Of a stretch of DNA of 64,000 bases, positions 1 through 7,631 are shown piece after piece; within the stretch, counting starts at the first letter, position 1; each line of letters opens with the position of its first letter. The notes beneath the pieces are model-generated. The model was not told the origin of the DNA and did no database searches. It worked only from the letters and a program-made list of their open reading frames with translations. The translations under genes were made by a program, and so were the position numbers. The stretch spans positions 1,146,501 to 1,210,500 of the forward strand of contig NZ_CP050695.1 in the NCBI RefSeq assembly GCF_012044895.1, written 5' to 3'. This DNA comes from Aquisalimonas sp. 2447. GTDB lineage: Bacteria > Pseudomonadota > Gammaproteobacteria > Nitrococcales > Aquisalimonadaceae.

Positions 1-100
1 CAACAATGCCCGCTGCGGCGGTCTGCATGGCGAAACCGCTGACAACCAGCACGACGATCAGGGGCAGGGCCAGAAGGCGACGGATCAAGGAACTCTGCAT
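1..100 (-). CDS. Secreted or membrane protein, N-terminal fragment
   Basis: Only the first 33 codons are inside the window; the gene runs off the left edge. Reading leftwards from the ATG at position 100, the peptide starts MQSSLIRRLLALPLIVVLVV and continues with a short small-residue stretch, which looks like a signal peptide or N-terminal membrane anchor (positive n-region with two Arg, then a hydrophobic core). Nothing of the mature domain is visible, so no function can be assigned. It is divergent from the bactofilin gene that follows. Confidence 0.6.
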   Translation of the reverse strand, partial: MQSSLIRRLLALPLIVVLVVSGFAMQTAAAGIV

Positions 101-363
101 GGATTCACTTCCCGTGTTGCGGATGGTTGGCTCGCAGGCGCGCTGGTAATGCGCAGCGCCCACGCTGCCCTACACTCTACCTAGGCATGCGCAGGCTCGC
201 TATCCCGCGCCGTCAGGGTCAATCGGCGGGCTTCGCTGACCGGCCAGGCTGTCGTCGCGCAGTGACAGTTACCCGGTACCGCTGGTTGCGGTTACCGTTG
301 CACACTCCCTGGGCTTCGGCCGGGAGCGACGAGACTGAGAGACGTTCTGGAGGTGAAGGGCTC

Positions 364-1077
364 ATGGCCATGTTCGATATCGGTAAACGAGGGAGCGGGC
401 ACGACCGTGATCGGCCCGAAGATGAACTTCCGGAAACTGCGCCTGTGGCGCCGGTGGCCCAGGACTGGGAAGCACCGGGGCAGGGCGGTGTGCGCCGTCG
501 CGAGGCGGCGGTGATCGGGCCGTCGATCCACATTGATGGGACCCTCAAAGGTGAAGAGGATCTGCTCATCGAGGGGCACGTTACAGGCGCGGTGCAGTTG
601 CAGGATCATAGCCTCACCATCGGTGCCAAGGGCCAGGTGGAAGCCGACCTCTACGCCCATAACGTGATCGTGGAAGGGACGGTGAAAGGCGATCTCTATG
701 GCGTCGAGCGGGTGGCAATCCGCGGCAGCGCGAGAGTGCGCGGCAACGTGACGGCACCGCGGGTGAGCCTGGAGGATGGCGCCACGTTCAAAGGGGCCAT
801 CGAAATGGACGCCGATGCCGTGGCCGCTGCCATGGGCGGGCCCTCGGGCTCGGCGGCGACGAGGTCGGCGGCGGGCGCGGACAAGGGCGCGACCACGGGG
901 GGCGGCGGCAGTGTATCCACCGGCGCGTCCACTGGGTCGGATTCCGGGAGTGCCACGGCGCCGGAGCAGGGGGCCGGCAGTAGCAAGGCGACCAAGGAGG
1001 AGGGCGGCGAACAGACCGGCAAGTCTGGCAGCGGTAGCGCGACCTCCCGCAAGACCGGTGCCGGAAGCGGATCCTGA
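364..1077 (+). CDS. Bactofilin (polymer-forming cytoskeletal protein)
   Basis: A 237-residue protein with the bactofilin architecture. An acidic, Pro-rich N-terminal tail (1-50) is followed by a right-handed beta-helix core at about 51-149, with the regular turn pattern IDGTLKGEEDLLIEGHV...GTVKGDLYG...GNVTAPRVSLEDGATFKG. The tail after residue 150 is low-complexity Gly/Ser/Ala/Thr. Bactofilins self-assemble into nucleotide-independent filaments and usually act at the cell envelope as scaffolds for wall enzymes or polar structures. The ATG at 364 is preferred over upstream in-frame starts because it is preceded by GGAGGTGAAGG and the core family begins shortly afterwards. The C-terminal tail is longer and more repetitive than is common. 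Family assignment is firm; the cellular role is inferred. Confidence 0.88.
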   Translation: MAMFDIGKRGSGHDRDRPEDELPETAPVAPVAQDWEAPGQGGVRRREAAVIGPSIHIDGTLKGEEDLLIEGHVTGAVQLQDHSLTIGAKGQVEADLYAHNVIVEGTVKGDLYGVERVAIRGSARVRGNVTAPRVSLEDGATFKGAIEMDADAVAAAMGGPSGSAATRSAAGADKGATTGGGGSVSTGASTGSDSGSATAPEQGAGSSKATKEEGGEQTGKSGSGSATSRKTGAGSGS

Positions 1078-1119
1078 CGTCCCGGTGGTGGCGGTTCCCG
1101 GATTGGTGTATGAGCGTGC

Positions 1120-1146
1120 TTACTAACCTTCTGAGAAGGTGAGTAA
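1120..1146 (+). promoter_or_regulatory. Hairpin covering the ribosome binding site of the next gene
   Basis: The sequence TTACT-a-ACCTTC-tga-GAAGGT-g-AGTAA forms an 11-bp stem interrupted by one A.G mismatch, with a 3-nt loop. The right arm contains the likely Shine-Dalgarno bases (GAAGGTGAG), and its last A is the first base of the ATG at 1146. It could limit translation of the downstream gene, or act as a weak stop for transcription from the bactofilin gene. It has no T tract, so it is not a standard terminator. Confidence 0.45.
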
Positions 1147-1760
1147 TGGCAGTGAAAGCGGATGCCGTGTCCTCGTCCTCCCGGGCCGGTGGTGAGCTGC
1201 TGCAGGTGCCACTCCTGGCGGAAAGTCTCACGCGCCTGGGCAGCGATGAGCGCATGACGCTGCTGGACCTGGGGCCGCCGCGGTCTGCCACGGTGGCGTA
1301 CCTGAGTGGATACCGGTGCCGGCTCGGCATCGCTGATGCGCTCCTGGAGCTCGCTGACGCCGATGACCTATTGAAGGGGGCGGGAGCGGACGAGTACCTA
1401 CAGCGTGCCCTGCCTGCTCGCTCGTTTGCCGACAGCGAGCTGATCCTGTGCTGGGGGCTGGCGGATTACCTCTCCCACGGCGGGATTCGTGCCCTGGGGC
1501 AGCACCTTGCGTCACTCGCCGTGCCCGGAACGGTTCTGCACATGCTGATCGCCTATGGTGCCGCCGTGATCCCGTCGCGCCCTCTGGTGTACAGTCTGGC
1601 GGCGGATGGCCTTCGCGGCGATCGGCAGCCGGCCGACGACGCGGGTGTGCGGCCACCCCGCCACAGCAGCGGGGAGTTGCAGCGGTTGTTGCCCGATTGG
1701 CACCTGGACCGTTCGGTGCTGCTCAGCAACGGCATGCAGGAATACCGGTTCCGATGCTGA
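1146..1760 (+). CDS. Hypothetical protein, possibly methyltransferase-like
   Basis: A 204-residue protein I do not recognise with certainty. Near residues 37-45 it has MTLLDLGPP, followed by a predicted helix. This resembles the glycine-rich first motif (DxGxG-like) of Rossmann-fold SAM methyltransferases, although the glycines are mostly replaced. Later segments (ELILCWGLADYLS, around 99-111, and a following strand-helix pair) would fit the central strands of such a fold. No catalytic motif is clear. The gene lies 68 bp after the bactofilin gene on the same strand, and its ribosome binding site sits in a hairpin. It converges with nudC, with 11 bp between stop codons. Function unknown; the fold suggestion is weak. 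Confidence 0.6.
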   Translation: MAVKADAVSSSSRAGGELLQVPLLAESLTRLGSDERMTLLDLGPPRSATVAYLSGYRCRLGIADALLELADADDLLKGAGADEYLQRALPARSFADSELILCWGLADYLSHGGIRALGQHLASLAVPGTVLHMLIAYGAAVIPSRPLVYSLAADGLRGDRQPADDAGVRPPRHSSGELQRLLPDWHLDRSVLLSNGMQEYRFRC

Positions 1761-1771
1761 TCGGCCATTCC

Positions 1772-2647
1772 TCAGCGATGCTGATTCACGAACCACCGGA
1801 TCAGGTGCCCGGCGATGGATATCTCGCCGGGCACCTGGGGTAAATCCTCCGGGGTGAACCAGTCGGCGTGCAGGATCTCCTCGCCGTCCACCTGGATGTC
1901 ACCACCCGCATAATCGGCGATGAAAGCGACCATCAACGAGTGCGGGAACGGCCAGGACTGGGAGGCAAAGTAGCGGATATTCTCCACCTCCAGGCCGACC
2001 TCCTCGCGCACTTCCCGGCGCACGCACGCCTCCAGCGTCTCGCCCGGTTCGGTAAAGCCGGCCAGAACGCTGTAGAAACCCTCAGGGAATCGGGGCGCAC
2101 TGGCGAGCAGTAACTGACGCCCGCGGCGGACCAGGGCCATCATGGCCGGCGTCAGCCTCGGAAACTGGCTGTAGCCGCACGCGGGGCAGACCCGCGCCCG
2201 TTGAGCCTCGGCGCGGTACGTCGCTGCGCCGCAGCGCCCGCAGAAGCGGTGATTGCGATCCCACTCCAGAATCTGGAAAGCGCGCCCGGCGAGCAGAAAC
2301 AGGTCCATGTCCATACGCCCATGGAGGCGGAACAGGTCACGCTCGATAAGGTCCCCATCGGGTGCTGCGCCTGCGAGTTCGGCGGCGAAGCAGGGGGTTC
2401 CATCCAGGCGCCCGAGAAAATGCGGTTCCGGCTGTTCGGCGTGTTGCGGGCGCGGATCGCCAGCGCCATACAGGGGTTGCACCCGCCGTTCGTCCAGTCG
2501 GCTCAGCAACAGGTCTCGCTGGCGAAACAGGAACCACCAGCCGTCTTCGTCATCGCGCACCAGCGGTTCAATGGCAGGATCAAACGGTCGCTGAATATCG
2601 AAAGCGGATACTTCCACAACAGAATCCTCGGCCGGGAAAGTCCGCAT
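1772..2647 (-). CDS. nudC: NAD+ diphosphatase / NAD-capped RNA decapping Nudix hydrolase
   Basis: A 291-residue Nudix hydrolase that cleaves NAD(H) to NMN plus AMP and removes NAD caps from RNA 5' ends. The typical NudC layout is visible: an N-terminal non-catalytic domain (about 1-130), a zinc ribbon with Cys136, Cys139, Cys154 and Cys157, and the Nudix box at about 197-219 (GFTEPGETLEACVRREVREE). The SQSWPFPHSLM signature follows at 229-239 and separates NudC from other Nudix enzymes. Length is close to the family norm (about 260-310). It is a minus-strand gene 39 bp after an unrelated small gene, and no strong Shine-Dalgarno is seen. Confidence 0.93.
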   Translation of the reverse strand: MRTFPAEDSVVEVSAFDIQRPFDPAIEPLVRDDEDGWWFLFRQRDLLLSRLDERRVQPLYGAGDPRPQHAEQPEPHFLGRLDGTPCFAAELAGAAPDGDLIERDLFRLHGRMDMDLFLLAGRAFQILEWDRNHRFCGRCGAATYRAEAQRARVCPACGYSQFPRLTPAMMALVRRGRQLLLASAPRFPEGFYSVLAGFTEPGETLEACVRREVREEVGLEVENIRYFASQSWPFPHSLMVAFIADYAGGDIQVDGEEILHADWFTPEDLPQVPGEISIAGHLIRWFVNQHR

Positions 2648-2686
2648 TCAACAGCAGGCAGTCCCCCCCCTGCAACCCGGCATCGA

Positions 2687-3127
2687 TCAGCAGGCGTCTG
2701 CCAGCACGCCCGTGGCTGGGTTGTCCCCGGGGTTGGAGGCCCGGGGCAGGCGCCGGTGAAGCTCGGTCATTATGTGCCGGAGTTGCTCCAGGCAGCGGAT
2801 GGTGGCTTCGAAACCAGCGGGCGGCGTGGCGCCGGTTCCGCTCAGCCGTTCCAGGTTGTTGCGCAGGGTCAGGGTGAGGGACTCGATCTCCCCGGCTGCC
2901 GTCTGCAGCTGCTCGCAAGGACGCGGGTGATCACTGTCACGGGCGAAGGTCTCGTGTTCGTGCAGGTGGTCGAGGGAACGGGCCAGCTCGCCGCTACGCA
3001 GGGCCCACTCTTCCAGGCTCTGCAAGCCGGCCGGTGTGGCTCCGAGGCCGTGTTCCTGCCACTGCCTGGCACGCTGGCTCACATAGGTACTGAAGCTCAC
3101 GATCAGCATGCTGAACTCTCTGGACAT
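2687..3127 (-). CDS. Hypothetical alpha-helical protein
   Basis: A 146-residue protein that I do not recognise. The start ATG at 3127 is chosen because GGAG lies 7 nt upstream; an in-frame TTG two codons earlier overlaps that site. The protein is Leu/Glu/Arg-rich and predicted mostly helical, with evenly spaced leucines around 40-110 (for example LRSGELARSLDHLHEHETFA), suggesting a helical bundle. It has no signal peptide and no membrane segment. It is transcribed in the same direction as nudC and ends 39 bp before it, so co-transcription is likely. Confidence 0.55.
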   Translation of the reverse strand: MSREFSMLIVSFSTYVSQRARQWQEHGLGATPAGLQSLEEWALRSGELARSLDHLHEHETFARDSDHPRPCEQLQTAAGEIESLTLTLRNNLERLSGTGATPPAGFEATIRCLEQLRHIMTELHRRLPRASNPGDNPATGVLADAC

Positions 3128-3250
3128 CCCCAACTCCGATGACTGATTTAGTCCGAAGTTGTACAGTTTCTGTATCGATATTGCAAGGCTGACGACGCGG
3201 CAAGGGTGGGTTGAGCGGCTCGAAGCGCGGAAGCACGCGGGGACCGGACA

Positions 3251-3721
3251 CTAGAGAATGCCCGTGTCCAGTCCGGCGGCCATGTACAGCCCCAGCTCTT
3301 CACAGTCCGTCACGAACTGGTCCTGGAATTCACCGCGGCAGATCAGGGGATCCTGGGCCGGTTGCCAGCGCAGCCCGGTGACAATGGACTCCACCGCCCG
3401 GCGGGTGCCGGTGCCGTCCCGGCCCGCGCGCACGTAGAGTGCATAGGGCAGTCCCTGGGTCTCCTCCAGGCAGGGGTAGTAGATGCGGTCGAAGAAGTCC
3501 TTCAGGGCGCCGCTCATGTAGCCCAGGTTCTCGGTGGTGCCGAGAATGATGGCATTGGCGGCAAGCACGTCGTCGGGACCGGCCTCCAGCGGGGGGACGT
3601 GGCGGGTACTCACGTATTCCACGTCTTCGTGGCTCGCCCCTCGCAGTACCGCATCCACCAGCTTCTGTGTGTTCGGTGACGGCGCATGGGCGACCACAAG
3701 CAGATGCCGGGTTGCGCTCAT
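3251..3721 (-). CDS. Flavodoxin-like / NADPH-dependent FMN reductase family protein
   Basis: A 156-residue single-domain protein with a flavodoxin fold. An N-terminal beta strand and loop (LLVVAHAPSPNTQKLVDAV, about 7-25) bind the FMN phosphate. The central ILGTTENLGYMSGALKDFFDR segment (about 59-79) is the characteristic second flavin-contacting loop of the WrbA/NAD(P)H-quinone reductase-like family. Such proteins reduce quinones or other acceptors with FMN; the substrate here cannot be read from sequence. A clear GGAGG precedes the ATG (reading the minus strand). The stop codon overlaps a short GGGGACCGGACACTAG box similar to one arm of the palindrome between accD and folC. Confidence 0.8.
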   Translation of the reverse strand: MSATRHLLVVAHAPSPNTQKLVDAVLRGASHEDVEYVSTRHVPPLEAGPDDVLAANAIILGTTENLGYMSGALKDFFDRIYYPCLEETQGLPYALYVRAGRDGTGTRRAVESIVTGLRWQPAQDPLICRGEFQDQFVTDCEELGLYMAAGLDTGIL

Positions 3722-3835
3722 GGGCGGCCTCCTCGTATCGGTTGAGGCGATTTGCTGCGCTCGTTATGACACTTCACAGTAACGCGTTATCCGTGCCCTG
3801 TCTCGGGGCGCAGGGACTACCATCGGGGAGATGCC

Positions 3836-4717
3836 GTGGCGCAGGAAACCCGTGCAACACTGCTGGCGCTCGGAGCGGTACTACTGTGGTCCACGGTGGC
3901 CACCGCCTTCAAGCTCTCGCTGGAGTACCTGCAGCCCATCCAGTTGCTGGCGTGGGCAAGCGTGGTATCGCTGCTGACTCTGGGGGCGCTGCTGGTGGCC
4001 AGTGGCCAGCTGTCGGTGCTCCTGGCCACGGCCCGGCGGGACGCGCTGCGGTCGCTGGTTCTCGGTCTCTGCAATCCTTTCCTCTACTACTTGGTGCTAT
4101 TCGAGGCCTATGACCGCCTGCCGGCACAGGAGGCGCAGCCGCTGAACTACACTTGGGCCTTCACCCTGGCGCTGCTGTCCATCCCGTTGCTGGGGCAACG
4201 TTTGAGCCGCTGGGACGTGATCGGTGGCGTGATCGCCTATGCCGGCGTCTGGGTGATCGCTACCCGGGGCGACATCTTCGCTCCGGAATTCGCTAATCCC
4301 ATCGGTGTCCTTCTGGCGCTGGGCAGTACGGTGCTCTGGGCGCTGTACTGGATCGGTTCCGCGCGGGACCATCGGCCGCCCCTGGTGGCACTGTTCAGCA
4401 ACTTCGCCATGGCGACGCCGGTGGTGCTGCTGGTGTGTGCGCTGACAGTGGGGCTGGTGCCGGATGACTGGCGCGGGCTGGTGGGGGCGGCCTACGTCGG
4501 CATGTTCGAGATGGGGCTTGCCTTCGCCCTGTGGCTCGGCGCCATGCGCCTGACCAGTAGCGCCTCGCGGATCGGCAATCTGATTTTCCTGTCACCGTTC
4601 CTGTCCCTGGTGTTCATCAGGATACTGGTGGGCGAGCACATCATGGCGTCGACCTTCGTCGGCCTGGGTCTGATAGTGCTGGGCCTGGTGCTCCAGCAGA
4701 CCCTGCGACGCGCCTGA
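3836..4717 (+). CDS. EamA/DMT-family transporter
   Basis: A 293-residue integral membrane protein with about ten hydrophobic segments arranged as two EamA repeats (roughly 5-140 and 155-290), as in drug/metabolite exporters of the RhaT/YdcZ type. The first helix has the family-typical LLWSTVATAFKLSLE pattern. The second repeat ends with VGEHIMASTFVGLGLIVLGLVL, matching the conserved GE..-GxxLIxxGL ending. Substrate is unknown; relatives export amino acids, nucleosides or drugs. The GTG at 3836 is taken as the start because GGGGAG lies 7 nt upstream; a nearby ATG at 3831 is in another frame. Confidence 0.88.
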   Translation: MAQETRATLLALGAVLLWSTVATAFKLSLEYLQPIQLLAWASVVSLLTLGALLVASGQLSVLLATARRDALRSLVLGLCNPFLYYLVLFEAYDRLPAQEAQPLNYTWAFTLALLSIPLLGQRLSRWDVIGGVIAYAGVWVIATRGDIFAPEFANPIGVLLALGSTVLWALYWIGSARDHRPPLVALFSNFAMATPVVLLVCALTVGLVPDDWRGLVGAAYVGMFEMGLAFALWLGAMRLTSSASRIGNLIFLSPFLSLVFIRILVGEHIMASTFVGLGLIVLGLVLQQTLRRA

Positions 4718-4747
4718 GGAAACACGGGCCGCGGCCCGTGTTTCCTC
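4716..4747. terminator. Perfect inverted repeat between convergent genes
   Basis: GAGGAAACACGGGCC-GC-GGCCCGTGTTTCCTC is a perfect 15-bp stem with a self-complementary centre. It lies between the EamA transporter and the convergent DJ-1/PfpI gene, beginning at the transporter stop codon. It probably ends transcription from both sides, although neither side has a long T tract. Confidence 0.6.
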
Positions 4748-4768
4748 CAAGCTCAGTCAGCAGCGGGT

Positions 4769-5440
4769 TCAGTCAGCGGTCAGTGCCTCCAGCGTCAGCT
4801 CCGCGGTGCGGGCGCTGGATGGCGGGTTCTGGCCGGTGACCAGGCGGCCGTCGTGCAGGGCATGGACCTGGAACGCCGGTGCCGGCTCGACCAGGGCACC
4901 GAGCTCGCGGAAGCGCGTCTCCAGCAGGAACGGCACGTCCTGGTCCAGTTCCACGGCCCGTTCCTCCTCGTCGGTGAAGACGGCCACCCGGCGATCGGCC
5001 ACCAACGGCCGGCCGTCCTTGCCTTTGACGCCCACGAGCCCCGCCGGACCGTGGCAGACTGCCGCTATGACCTTGTCCCCGGTCGCGAACGCCTCAAGAA
5101 GCGTTACCAGCTGCGGGTTCTCCGGCAGGTCGAACATGGTGCCGTGGCCCCCTGGCAGGAACACCGCGTCGTAGTCGGCCGCCTGCACGTCGCCCAGCGA
5201 GCGGGTATTCTGCAGACGCTGTTGTGCTTCCTGCCACTCCTGTTTCTGGGCATCGTCCGGGGTGCTGCGGGGGTCCACCGGAGTCGCGCCGCCGCGTGGG
5301 CTCGCCACGGTGACGTCGGCGCCGTGCTGCTTGAAGATCTGGTAAGGAACGGCAAACTCTTCAAGCCAGAGCCCGGTCTGTTTGCCGCTGGTCATGGTGT
5401 CGGCGCTGGTGACAATCATCAGGATCTGCGGTGCGGACAT
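4769..5440 (-). CDS. DJ-1/PfpI family protein (Hsp31-like glutamine amidotransferase fold)
   Basis: A 223-residue class I amidotransferase-like protein. The nucleophile elbow AAVCHGPAG places Cys129 next to His130, and the acidic partner is probably Glu27 or Glu28 in TGLWLEE. The LPGGHGTMFDLP motif (95-106) is the usual oxyanion-hole loop of Hsp31/YhbO-type members. Relatives act as glyoxalase III, protein deglycases or chaperones against carbonyl stress. The ATG at 5440 is chosen over an upstream in-frame start because GGAGG sits 6 nt before it. It converges with the EamA gene. Confidence 0.88.
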   Translation of the reverse strand: MSAPQILMIVTSADTMTSGKQTGLWLEEFAVPYQIFKQHGADVTVASPRGGATPVDPRSTPDDAQKQEWQEAQQRLQNTRSLGDVQAADYDAVFLPGGHGTMFDLPENPQLVTLLEAFATGDKVIAAVCHGPAGLVGVKGKDGRPLVADRRVAVFTDEEERAVELDQDVPFLLETRFRELGALVEPAPAFQVHALHDGRLVTGQNPPSSARTAELTLEALTAD

Positions 5441-5583
5441 AGTGCCTCCGTCAGGTGGCAAGAGTGTTCCCGGTAGCCCGGGTGGCAGGGGTCAGGTGTG
5501 GGGGCGTCCAGGGGGAAATCAATGGGGGCGGTGGTTGCGCTGTCGGCGGACGCGGCCGGAGTCGATCCCGACGGTATAGAATG

Positions 5584-5617
5584 CTGGCAGCCACCGTCGA
5601 CCGACGGTGGCTGCCAG
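5584..5617 (-). terminator. Hairpin downstream of pckA
   Basis: CTGGCAGCCACCGTCG-AC-CGACGGTGGCTGCCAG is a perfect 16-bp inverted repeat starting 33 bp after the pckA stop codon. It is the likely end of the pckA transcript, but there is no T run on the minus strand. The rest of 5441-5649 shows no convincing gene. Confidence 0.6.
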
Positions 5618-5649
5618 AGTAACTGACGCGGTAAGCCGTTGCCGCAGGA

Positions 5650-7263
5650 TCAGGCCGTGCCGGAACGCTTGAACTTGCCGTCCGGTACTCGCGGGCCGGC
5701 ATTGCGCAGCTCTTCGCTGGCCTGATCGGCGTACGCCTGGAAGTTTTGCTGGAACAGCTGCGCCAGATGTGCCGCCATCTCGCGGTACGCGTCCTGGTCA
5801 TCCCAGGTGTTCGCTGGCGTGAGAACCTCGCTGGGTACGCCGGGGCAGGACGTGGGCACCGCCACGCCGAACACCGGGTCCGGACTGGTCTCCGCCTCCG
5901 CCAGGGAGCCGTCGTGGATGGCATCGATGATGGCGCGGGTATGCGCCAGGCTCATGCGCTGCCCCTGCCCGTAAGGACCACCGGTCCAGCCCGTATTCAC
6001 CAGCCACACATTGGCACCGCTGTTGCGGATGCGCTCGGCCAGCAGATCGGCGTAGCGGGTCGGGTGCCAAACCAGGAACGGTGCGCCGAAGCAGGCCGAG
6101 AAGGTGGCCTCCGGTTCCGTGACGCCCATTTCGGTGCCGGCAACCTTGGCCGTGTAACCACTGATGAAGTGGTACATGGCCTGGGCCGGGTTGAGGCGAC
6201 TCACCGGTGGCAGCACGCTGAAGGCGTCGCAGGTGAGGAAGATGATGTTCGACGGAGTGCCGCCGGTGCACGGAATCTTGGCGTTGTCGATGAACTCCAC
6301 CGGGTAGGAGCAGCGGGTGTTCTCGGTCAGACTGTTGTCGTGGTAGTCCACCTGTCGCGTCTCCGGGTCGAAGACGACGTTCTCCAGGATGGAGCCGAAG
6401 CGGATGGCGTTGTAGATCTCCGGTTCGGCCCGCGGATCCAGATCGATGACCTTGGCGTAGCAGCCGCCTTCAATGTTGAACACGCCGTTGTCGCTCCAGC
6501 AATGCTCGTCGTCGCCGATCAGCCGCCGGCGCGGATCCGCCGACAGGGTGGTCTTGCCGGTCCCGGACAGGCCGAAGAAGACCGAGACGTCGCCGTCGGT
6601 GCCCTCGTTCGCCGAGCAGTGCATCGACAGCACGCCCTGGCCGGGCATGAGGTAGTTCATGATGGTGAATACGCCCTTCTTCATCTCGCCGGCATACTCT
6701 GTGCCGAGGATGACAAAGCTGCCCGACTGCAGGCAGAGGCTGACGCTGGTGCCGGAGCTGACACCGTCGATGCTCTCATTCGCCCTGGCGCGGCCGGCAT
6801 TGTAGATGACGTAGTCGGGCTCACCGAAGTCGGCCAGTTCATCACGGGTGGGCCGGATCAGCATGTTGTACATGAACAGGGCATGGTAGGCGCGTTCGCA
6901 GATGACACGGATCTTGACCCGGTAGTTCGGATCCCAGCCGGCGAAGCCGTCCACCACGTACAGCCGCTCGCAGGCAGACAGGTGCTGCCGGGCCTGCTCG
7001 CGCAGGCTCTTGAAGCTGTCGGTTTCCAGGCCGATGTTCACTGCCCCCCACCACACGTCGTCCATGATGTCCGGGTGTTCCACCACGCGCTTGTCCCCGG
7101 GGCTGCGGCCGGTCTTTGCTCCGGACTGGGCGATGAGTGCGCCGCTTGCGGAGATGGCGCTGCCTTCCTCGTAGGCGAGGGCCTCTTCATAGAGGCGTGC
7201 GGGGGTGGGGTTGCGCAGGACGGTGTCCACGCGGATGCCGTGTTGCTCGAGACTGAAGGTCAC
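5650..7263 (-). CDS. pckA: Phosphoenolpyruvate carboxykinase (ATP)
   Basis: A 537-residue enzyme converting oxaloacetate and ATP to phosphoenolpyruvate, CO2 and ADP, the first committed step of gluconeogenesis in the cytoplasm. Visible signatures are RSPGDKRVVEHP (53-64), the phosphate-binding loop GLSGTGKTTL (231-240) and the metal-binding LIGDDEH (248-254) with the following W. The C-terminal segment NTGWTGGPYGQGQRMSLAHTR is also typical of the ATP-dependent form. Length matches the family (about 530-540). The GTG at 7263 is preceded by AGGAGGACAGGAG. A hairpin follows the stop. The gene stands alone. Confidence 0.97.
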   Translation of the reverse strand: MTFSLEQHGIRVDTVLRNPTPARLYEEALAYEEGSAISASGALIAQSGAKTGRSPGDKRVVEHPDIMDDVWWGAVNIGLETDSFKSLREQARQHLSACERLYVVDGFAGWDPNYRVKIRVICERAYHALFMYNMLIRPTRDELADFGEPDYVIYNAGRARANESIDGVSSGTSVSLCLQSGSFVILGTEYAGEMKKGVFTIMNYLMPGQGVLSMHCSANEGTDGDVSVFFGLSGTGKTTLSADPRRRLIGDDEHCWSDNGVFNIEGGCYAKVIDLDPRAEPEIYNAIRFGSILENVVFDPETRQVDYHDNSLTENTRCSYPVEFIDNAKIPCTGGTPSNIIFLTCDAFSVLPPVSRLNPAQAMYHFISGYTAKVAGTEMGVTEPEATFSACFGAPFLVWHPTRYADLLAERIRNSGANVWLVNTGWTGGPYGQGQRMSLAHTRAIIDAIHDGSLAEAETSPDPVFGVAVPTSCPGVPSEVLTPANTWDDQDAYREMAAHLAQLFQQNFQAYADQASEELRNAGPRVPDGKFKRSGTA

Positions 7264-7631
7264 GCTCCTGTCCTCCTGGTGTTTTCCGCCGTGGGGCTCC
7301 CTGAATCAGCGTGCGCCGACACGCCGCCCCCTTGCCGGACTAGATTGCTGTGAACGGGCTGCGCGCCAGCCATTGCAGTGATGATCGAAGGCATTCCGCC
7401 CGGATACCGGGCCTGCCCCTTGGAGTCAAGCGATCTTGCCGGTCAGGGCGATCGCGACTCGACCGATCGGGGAAAGCCAGCGCCAGCTGTTTCGGAGTTG
7501 CCGCGGCGGCACGGCGCGCACTTGCGTGCGCTGCCGGAGCATGGGGTCATGCTGCTGCGCGGCTCTCGACTCCGATAAAGGAGGGATGATACACGATTGG
7601 GCTGCAAACTCCGAAAACGCCTTACGGTTTT
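7264..7631. other. Intergenic region upstream of pckA
   Basis: A gap of about 370 bp between pckA and the M24 gene. I see no reading frame with both a ribosome binding site and plausible composition. It must contain the pckA promoter on the minus strand, but no clear -35/-10 pair stands out. The segment TAAAGGAGGGATGATACACG (about 7577-7596, plus strand) looks like a ribosome binding site and start, but the frame stops almost at once. Confidence 0.4.

Noticed and set aside
5746-7353. A 535-codon plus-strand open frame opposite pckA
   Set aside because: It lies wholly on the complementary strand of pckA and has no family motifs.
7378-7578. A small plus-strand gene in the gap before pckA
   Set aside because: No Shine-Dalgarno precedes it and the predicted peptide has no recognisable features.
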